From positions 1 to 34,331 of IMG/VR virus record IMGVR_UViG_3300046740_000325: 34,331 bases of DNA; one strand, given 5' to 3'. Below, piece after piece: positions 30,227-34,331 of the stretch. The stretch is from a virus. The translations under genes were made by a program, and so were the position numbers. Positions within the stretch are counted from its first letter, which is position 1, and the number at the start of each line of letters is the position of its first letter. The notes under the pieces were generated by a model, which saw nothing but the letters and a program-made list of their open reading frames with translations, made no database searches and was not told where the DNA came from.

Positions 30227-30267
30227 CGGGCGGTTCCCTTCCGTTCATGGCGCTTTGTCAAGGGGAC

Positions 30268-30352
30268 CCGTGTCCAACCCGTTGGTTTCACGTGAAACAA
30301 TCCGTCCCAGGTGGACTGCTGCGATCGTGGAATATCAACGGGTTGGACACGG
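30268..30352. repeat. 17-bp perfect inverted repeat flanking the parS-like site
   Basis: CCGTGTCCAACCCGTTG (30268-30284) is the exact reverse complement of CAACGGGTTGGACACGG (30336-30352), separated by 51 bp that include the parS-like palindrome at one edge. It lies between the integrase stop (30378) and the next minus-strand start (30226). It could be an attachment-site arm pair, a terminator-like structure for the integrase message, or a binding site for a phage protein. Confidence 0.85.
30284..30299. promoter_or_regulatory. parS: parS-like site (ParB box)
   Basis: The 14-bp perfect palindrome GTTTCACGTGAAAC (30285-30298) is the core of the bacterial chromosomal centromere site parS, whose broad consensus is TGTTTCACGTGAAACA; here 15 of 16 positions agree (G replaces the first T). 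The core matches the form known from alphaproteobacteria such as Caulobacter. A host ParB should therefore be able to load here. No parA or parB gene is in the window. Confidence 0.75.
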
Positions 30353-30377
30353 TTTTCGGTGTTTGACAAATCTGACG

Positions 30378-31433
30378 CTAAGCGACCGTTCTGGGTCTGA
30401 TCTGGGCCGCCCGGGCGAGCGCGATGCGGCGCCGATCGGCGTTCTTGGTGTAGTGGTCGGGCTGCTCGTGGGTCGACCACCCATACTTTGATTTGAGTTC
30501 GGTCGTCGTCCAGCCGGCCTCGGCGTCGGCGGTCGCCGCTGCCTTGCGGATGCCATGCGCGCCGAAGCCGGCGGGGACGCCTGCCAGCCGCGCCCACTTG
30601 GCGACCTGGGCGCTGAAGTAGTGCGCGTTATGGAACGGCAGCCCCTGCTCGGTGCGCAGCAGCACGCCGACGGTCTCGTCGAGCCCGCAGGCGGTGATCT
30701 CGTCCGCCAGCTCGGGCGTCAGGGCGGGGAACGATGCCTCGCCGGTCTTCTGCCGGCTGAACTCGACGAGCCCGCCGACGATGTTGCGGCGCGTCAACCG
30801 TATCGCGTCGCAGCACGCAGCGCCGGTGCCGTAGAGCATCTCGATCGCGAGGCGCTGCGGCGTGCCGCTCGGCCAGTACTCGCGATAGGCCTCGAGGTGC
30901 TCCGGCTCCCAGGTCGGGTAGCCGTCGGGGTTGGTGGAGGGCGGTGCCTTGAGCCCGAGCGTCGGGTCCTCCTCGATCTCGCCCGCGGCGATGCGGTCGG
31001 CGACCATCGCGCGAACCGCGACCAGCCAGTTGCGTGCGGCGCCCGGCGTGCCGGCCCGCAGGTACAGCATCCCGGCGAGCGCCTTGCGGGTCAGCTCGCC
31101 AAACGCCTCGTCGCCATACTCCCGCACCCACCCGTCTAGGAGGTAGCGCCGCGCGGCCTTCGTCGCGGGCTCCAGTTTCTGGAACGTATGGCTCCCCATG
31201 TAGCTGGTCACCGCGTCGCGGATCGTTCCCGCGCCGGTGGCCAGCTTTTTTTTGCGCCTGGGGGTCGGCGGCGTCGGGTTGTCGGCAGCTTGGGCGGCGG
31301 CGAGCGCTGCCTTGTAGGCGGCCATGAACGCGGGGCCGGACGGCTTGCCGTCGGGCAGCCTGACGCGCGCCTGCTTCTTGTACCGCAGGTAGTTATACCC
31401 GTCGAAGCTTTGAACGTACTGTAACTTGTTCAT
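30378..31433 (-). CDS. int: Tyrosine recombinase / integrase
   Basis: A 351-residue site-specific recombinase. The N-terminal part carries an arm/core-binding region (F-M-A-A-Y-K-A-A-L-A, then the helical domain 70-160). In the catalytic domain I see the beta-hairpin Lys K229 (R-Q-K-T), H293-G-I-R296, W319 in Y-G-W-S in place of the second His, and the nucleophile Y328 (D-H-Y-T-K). The first catalytic Arg, expected in T-G-x-R, is absent: the segment reads T203-G-A-A-C-C-D-A-I-R-L. GGAGAGG before ATG 31433 fixes the start; the open frame further upstream is not used. It should integrate phage DNA into the host chromosome, with attP probably in the gap at 30227-30377 or just upstream. Confidence 0.85.
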   Translation of the reverse strand: MNKLQYVQSFDGYNYLRYKKQARVRLPDGKPSGPAFMAAYKAALAAAQAADNPTPPTPRRKKKLATGAGTIRDAVTSYMGSHTFQKLEPATKAARRYLLDGWVREYGDEAFGELTRKALAGMLYLRAGTPGAARNWLVAVRAMVADRIAAGEIEEDPTLGLKAPPSTNPDGYPTWEPEHLEAYREYWPSGTPQRLAIEMLYGTGAACCDAIRLTRRNIVGGLVEFSRQKTGEASFPALTPELADEITACGLDETVGVLLRTEQGLPFHNAHYFSAQVAKWARLAGVPAGFGAHGIRKAAATADAEAGWTTTELKSKYGWSTHEQPDHYTKNADRRRIALARAAQIRPRTVA

Positions 31434-31602
31434 CGACCAGCCTCTCCAGAGAGTTGCCGCTTGGCGGCGCAGCCTTGTTGCTGCCACCAACATATATGAC
31501 AATCTTGCCCTCTCGATCAACCTCGATGCGTGCGACATTTTCGCCAGCGTTTTTCGCAGCTTTGACAAACCTCGTGACGTCACGTTGCCGAGGTAGGGCC
31601 AT
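31393..31602 (-). CDS. Small protein upstream of integrase
   Basis: A 69-residue protein: P-R-Q-R-D-V-T-R-F-V-K-A-A-K-N-A-G-E-N-V-A-R-I-E-V-D-R-E-G-K-I-V-I-Y-V-G-G. This pattern (helix, then A-R-I-E-V-D-x-x-G-K-I) is very common directly before integrase genes in alphaproteobacterial prophages. Function is unknown; a role as excision or DNA-binding helper is inferred from position only. It overlaps the integrase start by 41 bp. Confidence 0.7.
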   Translation of the reverse strand: MALPRQRDVTRFVKAAKNAGENVARIEVDREGKIVIYVGGSNKAAPPSGNSLERLVDEQVTVRSKLRRV

Positions 31603-31783
31603 CGTCCTGCTCCTCCATTTTGCGGGCGCGCGCAAACGCGATGGCGCCGCGGTCGAGGGCCCGCTGGCGCTCCTCGGCGAGCACCTGCGACATGCGGCGG
31701 TGGCCCGGCAGCGGCAGGCCCGGCCACGTCGCCGCCCGGCCTGGGCCGGCCGCCCACTGCGGGATCGGAACCACATCAGGCAT
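31580..31783 (-). CDS. Small hypothetical phage protein
   Basis: A 67-residue protein with V-V-P-I-P-Q-W at the N-terminus and a basic helical second half (M-S-Q-V-L-A-E-E-R-Q-R-A-L-D-R-G-A-I-A-F-A-R-A-R-K-M-E-E-Q). It overlaps both neighbours slightly (23 bp downstream, 8 bp upstream), typical of this block. GAGGGG lies upstream of ATG 31783. No family recognised. Confidence 0.55.
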   Translation of the reverse strand: MPDVVPIPQWAAGPGRAATWPGLPLPGHRRMSQVLAEERQRALDRGAIAFARARKMEEQDDGPTSAT

Positions 31784-32315
31784 CGATCGGGGCCCCTCTC
31801 AATTTGTCGACTATCAGGTTGCCGCTCGGCGACGCGGCGGTTTGCATCCGCGCGTCGTCGACGATGTGCCATTGACCGTCGGAGCACATCGGCGGGGCGA
31901 ACACGGCGACCGCCCGCGTCGGGCTGAACCGCAGCAGGAGCCCGACGCCGCGCAGCGCCTGCCGCTCGGCGTAGCGCATCAGGCGCCGGTCCTTCGTCGG
32001 GTCGGACCCCGGCTCGACCCAGACCTGCACGACCTCGATCTCCTCGACCCCGGCGACATCGTGCTTGCGCACCATGTCGGGTATGATGTCGAGGACGTAG
32101 CGGCTGCGATCGGGCCGCAGCATGTCGGCGGTGTCGCCGCCGGTGAGCCAGCGGCACGACCACAGCGCGCAGCTCATCGGGAACCCGGGCTTGTGGTAGA
32201 TCGCGCAGCCCTTGTGCCCCTGGTGCTGGCAGCGGGTGTTGGCCGCCTTCTGCAACTCGCCCACCGGTAAGAGCCGGCAGCACAGCGTGCAATCGCCGCA
32301 ATGGCGCTCAGGCAT
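31776..32315 (-). CDS. YkgJ-family cysteine-cluster protein
   Basis: A 179-residue protein whose N-terminus carries the C-x2-C-x2-CC cluster (C-G-D-C-T-L-C-C) followed by C-Q-H, G-C-A-I-Y and S-C-A-L-W-S-C-R-W-L, the layout of YkgJ/UPF0153 proteins, which bind zinc or iron. The rest (Y-V-L-D-I-I-P-D-M...V-V-Q-V-W-V-E-P) is a mixed domain. GGAGG seven bases before ATG 32315 fixes the start. Such proteins occur in phages and host genomes; the precise role is not known. Confidence 0.75.
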   Translation of the reverse strand: MPERHCGDCTLCCRLLPVGELQKAANTRCQHQGHKGCAIYHKPGFPMSCALWSCRWLTGGDTADMLRPDRSRYVLDIIPDMVRKHDVAGVEEIEVVQVWVEPGSDPTKDRRLMRYAERQALRGVGLLLRFSPTRAVAVFAPPMCSDGQWHIVDDARMQTAASPSGNLIVDKLRGAPIDA

Positions 32316-32580
32316 CGTGATGCCTCCTCGACGCCGCCTCGAGCTGCGCGACCACCTGATCGCCGACGTATCTGGTGGTCGCGTTGGCGGCGTCGAGCAG
32401 CCGCTGATGCTCGAGCGGGTCACCCTCGCGCATGCTGACCCGCAGCGCCCGGACCACGTCGTCGAGCGAGGCTCCCGGTGGCACCTTGCCGCTGCCGTAT
32501 GCCATCAGCCACCGTGCGATGACGGCGTAGAGATCGATCGTGATATTGCCTACCCAGATGTCGGTGTACTGCTGTCGCAT
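32308..32580 (-). CDS. Small phage protein, unknown
   Basis: A 90-residue helical protein (I-T-I-D-L-Y-A-V-I-A-R-W-L-M-A-Y-G-S-G...S-L-D-D-V-V-R-A-L-R-V-S-M). It overlaps the start of the YkgJ-like gene by eight bases, so translation is coupled. GGGGTGA just before the ATG. No family recognised. Confidence 0.6.
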   Translation of the reverse strand: MRQQYTDIWVGNITIDLYAVIARWLMAYGSGKVPPGASLDDVVRALRVSMREGDPLEHQRLLDAANATTRYVGDQVVAQLEAASRRHHDA

Positions 32581-33059
32581 GGCTCACCCCCTGTGGCCGA
32601 TGGTTTTTGCAGGCCGGCGCAGTAGTCGAGGACGTCGTCCATCGACCGGTTGAAATTCTCGCGCCCCATCGCGGCGTAGGACTGCGAGCGTGCCGTCCAC
32701 ACCCGTAACAGCGGGCCCTCGGCGACGAGGACGGCGTACGGGTCGAGCGGCTGGGCGAAGGCGGCGATCTCGCTCGCCAGCTCTGGGCTCGGGCACTCGA
32801 GCGCGCGCTCCTCGCGCCAACCGGTCTGGATCAGCGCATATTTCCGCAGGTGCTCGGAGGTCGGAAACTCAGGACGCTTGAGGCGCATCCAGTCGTCGAA
32901 AAGCGTGGCGAAGTAGGCCTTGTGGCGCGCGCTCTGGCGCTCCTCCCGATGCAGCTCGAGGAGGTACACCCCGCCGACCCAGAACTGCCGGGCGGCGGCC
33001 TCGGGCAGCAGCGGCATCATCGCCGCGCCGTTCCAGCGATACCAGAGGGCCTCGCTCAT
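32550..33059 (-). CDS. Conserved phage protein of the early region
   Basis: A 169-residue protein with F-W-V-G-G-V-Y-L-L-E-L-H-R-E-E-R-Q-S-A-R-H-K-A-Y-F-A-T-L-F-D-D-W...F-P-T-S-E-H-L-R-K-Y-A-L-I-Q-T-G...P-L-D-P-Y-A-V-L-V...V-W-T-A-R-S-Q-S-Y-A-A-M-G-R-E-N-F. This R-S-x-x-S/R-H-x-x-Y-F-A and F-P-T-x-E-H-L-R-K pattern is widespread in alphaproteobacterial prophages beside recombination genes, sometimes as DUF1367-like. Possibly a replication or recombination helper. Start at ATG 33059, overlapping the previous gene's stop. Confidence 0.7.
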   Translation of the reverse strand: MSEALWYRWNGAAMMPLLPEAAARQFWVGGVYLLELHREERQSARHKAYFATLFDDWMRLKRPEFPTSEHLRKYALIQTGWREERALECPSPELASEIAAFAQPLDPYAVLVAEGPLLRVWTARSQSYAAMGRENFNRSMDDVLDYCAGLQKPSATGGEPCDSSTPTSG

Positions 33060-33238
33060 TTGCGGTACGGCCCTCCCAGGCAATCGCAACCGGGCGCCTT
33101 GCCGCAGATGGCACATGGCTCGGTGAGGAGCGCGATCAGCCGGCGCAGGCGCTCGGCGCGCACCGGCAGCCCGTAGTTCTCCTCCAGCTCCCGGGCCAGG
33201 GTGCGCAGCTCCGCCATGATCTCGGCAGCGCCGGTCAT
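33056..33238 (-). CDS. Small cysteine-motif protein
   Basis: A 60-residue protein: a helical N-terminal 40 residues (I-M-A-E-L-R-T-L-A-R-E-L-E-E-N-Y-G-L) and C-A-I-C-G-K-A-P-G-C-D-C at the end, a small metal-binding cluster. Its stop overlaps the next gene's ATG (33056-33059), and its start overlaps the previous stop. Function unknown. Confidence 0.6.
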   Translation of the reverse strand: MTGAAEIMAELRTLARELEENYGLPVRAERLRRLIALLTEPCAICGKAPGCDCLGGPYRK

Positions 33239-33657
33239 ATCCCGTAGCGGCCCCTCAAGTATTTTTTCGGCTTCTTGCCCACTGCGGCCAATGCTGCGAT
33301 CGCCTCGCGCCGAGCCTTATTGACCCGGTTCTTAGTCTCGTCATCAACCGGCGAGATTTTTCTGCGATCAGTAAAGTAGAGGGCGAAGTTGATCGGCTTC
33401 ACCTCCTTGCCGTCATCAAAATTGCGGACCAGAAGGCAGGCGATGCGCGGCACCCTGTAGTAGTAACGATATTCGCCCTTGGCAACCGATACCCCGGAGG
33501 TCATGACGTGTACGCGCCCGACTGGTTCATCGAGCTGCCGGTAAATGGTTCGCGCAATCGCGCACTGCTGCCGCGATCTGCAGATCGCGCCCTCAATGTC
33601 TTCATCCCGCATTCGCAACGCGATCCTCTTGGGTAGCTCCATCAGTTGAGTTGACAT
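33235..33657 (-). CDS. Unrecognised early-region protein
   Basis: A 140-residue basic protein: L-P-K-R-I-A-L-R-M-R-D-E-D-I-E-G-A-I-C-R-S-R-Q-Q-C...G-E-Y-R-Y-Y-Y-R-V-P-R...I-N-F-A-L-Y-F-T-D-R-R, ending with a Lys/Arg-rich tail. GGAGGAGG lies seven bases before ATG 33657, the best ribosome site of the block, so this start is preferred over ATG 33678. Basic content suggests nucleic-acid contact. Base content is lower in GC than neighbours. Confidence 0.6.
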   Translation of the reverse strand: MSTQLMELPKRIALRMRDEDIEGAICRSRQQCAIARTIYRQLDEPVGRVHVMTSGVSVAKGEYRYYYRVPRIACLLVRNFDDGKEVKPINFALYFTDRRKISPVDDETKNRVNKARREAIAALAAVGKKPKKYLRGRYGI

Positions 33658-34048
33658 TTTGCTTCCTCCTCCGTTCACCTTCTGCCCAGCTCAGTAAGTC
33701 CTTGGCATAAGCCGGCCACACCACGTCGAATAAAAAAGCCAACTGGGCCCGACTGCATCGCTGCAGTGCGCGTTCGACCCCCGCAACATCCGGTTGGAAG
33801 TTGATCTCGACCTTGGCCTTGACGTCGTAGAGGTCCCGCAATTTTAACGGTTTCTGAGTGGAAAATGGATTTTCCGTTTTTCTCTTGTTATTAATAACCG
33901 CTGTTTGGGAGACCCCCGCAATGTCCGCGACCTCTCGGCTCGTCAACCCAGGATTCAGCTCGATCGCCTGCCGTATGCGCTCCTGGCGGCTGCGCACACA
34001 CTCGCGGTAGGGCTCGAGACAATCGTGATTGTCAGCGTCGTCGTTCAT
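33602..34048 (-). CDS. Helix-turn-helix DNA-binding protein
   Basis: A 148-residue protein with a helix-turn-helix at residues ~24-50 (I-E-L-N-P-G-L-T-S-R-E-V-A-D-I-A-G-V-S-Q-T-A-V-I-N-N), including the typical turn A-G-V-S. A short AT-rich region (about 33840-33900) encodes the following linker. The C-terminal half is helical (A-L-Q-R-C-S-R-A-Q-L-A-F-L-F-D-V-V-W). Likely a regulator or replication-initiation type protein. It overlaps the next gene by 56 bp and the preceding exonuclease stop by four. Confidence 0.7.
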   Translation of the reverse strand: MNDDADNHDCLEPYRECVRSRQERIRQAIELNPGLTSREVADIAGVSQTAVINNKRKTENPFSTQKPLKLRDLYDVKAKVEINFQPDVAGVERALQRCSRAQLAFLFDVVWPAYAKDLLSWAEGERRRKQNVNSTDGATQEDRVANAG

Positions 34049-34331
34049 AGCGCGGCGCTCCTCTCGAGCTGACCCTGAAATGTGGCTGGACCGGTGGCGA
34101 CCCGTTGGACAACCGCCTCGAGGTCGGCGATAAACCGGTCGACCTCGCGGGCCAGCTCGGCGATATAGTCCTCGTCGCGTTCGACCCGGAGAACGCACAG
34201 CGGCATACCCGGCCAGTACACAACCAGATCGCACCATTGCCGGCCAGTTATCCACAAGCCGCCCTGCAGCTGCGCGCGGTGTTCTGACGGCACAGTGCCG
34301 GTGTCGAGCACCTCGAGCAGCAGCCCCGGCA
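34045..34331 (-). CDS. YqaJ / lambda-Exo-like recombination exonuclease, C-terminal part (partial)
   Basis: The frame continues beyond the window; about 95 residues are visible. V-L-D-T-G-T-V-P-S-E-H-R-A-Q-L-Q-G-G-L-W-I-T-G-R-Q-W-C-D-L-V-V-Y matches the third part of the YqaJ viral recombinase nuclease, where Gln in the A-Q-L-Q-G motif and D in C-D-L-V-V-Y are standard. The tail (V-E-R-D-E-D-Y-I-A-E-L-A-R-E-V-D-R-F) is also typical. The enzyme would digest double-stranded ends for phage recombination. The catalytic Asp-Glu-x-Lys core lies outside the window. Confidence 0.85.
   Translation of the reverse strand, partial: PGLLLEVLDTGTVPSEHRAQLQGGLWITGRQWCDLVVYWPGMPLCVLRVERDEDYIAELAREVDRFIADLEAVVQRVATGPATFQGQLERSAAL

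Noticed and set aside
30361-30384. Promoter TTTGACA near the integrase end
   Set aside because: The box has no matching -10 at a proper distance and lies within or beside the integrase 3' end.

Overview
The window is almost entirely bacteriophage DNA: part of a temperate phage or prophage from a high-GC, rhizobium-like alphaproteobacterium. Evidence: terminase, portal, scaffold, capsid, tail and injection genes; a tyrosine integrase; a lambda-Exo/YqaJ-type recombinase; gene starts overlapping the previous stop (ATGA/TGATG) almost throughout; and several small proteins of types common in rhizobial phages. No host housekeeping gene is seen, so integrated prophage and free phage cannot be told apart. 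The taxonomic reading rests on base composition and protein style and was not checked by database search.

Layout. (1) 1-1299, plus strand: small accessory genes, including a detached zinc-ribbon tail like that of B12-dependent ribonucleotide reductase and a probable small-terminase-like protein. (2) 1300-4313: an HNH nuclease (minus), three small plus-strand genes and an orphan IS110-type C-terminal domain protein (minus). Two long arrays of a 10-bp motif repeated every 18 bp fill the gaps, one in each orientation, so the arrays are complementary and bracket the small genes. (3) 4357-11808: large terminase and P22-like portal, interleaved with small virion-type proteins. Five of these share an N-terminal MSDY.RL.E..R peptide on unrelated bodies. 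(4) 11805-13294: three minus-strand genes inserted into the late operon. (5) 13379-28866: scaffold, SU10/DUF5309-type capsid, a strong terminator, a self-cleaving (S74) tail fibre, a P22 gp4-like adaptor, a gp10-like tail hub, a GNAT-like protein and four large Gly/Ala/Pro-rich proteins that look like ejection proteins, one with a lysozyme-like domain. (6) 28867-30377: small membrane or secreted proteins, a non-coding stretch ending in a strong hairpin, and a near-consensus parS site (ParB box) next to a 17-bp inverted repeat. (7) 30378-34331, minus strand: integrase, a small upstream protein, a YkgJ-type Cys-cluster protein, conserved small phage proteins, a helix-turn-helix protein and the end of a YqaJ-like exonuclease.

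Together the genes describe a short-tailed (podovirus-like) virion: terminase fills a scaffold-built capsid through the portal, gp4/gp10-like factors close the head and form the tail, fibre proteins bind the host, and the large low-complexity proteins enter with the DNA. The right-hand minus-strand block supplies recombination and integration. No separate endolysin, spanin or CI-type repressor is visible. The observations most worth following are the paired 18-bp arrays, the shared MSDY leader peptide, the parS-like site beside the integrase, and two probable frameshifts in fibre-type genes.
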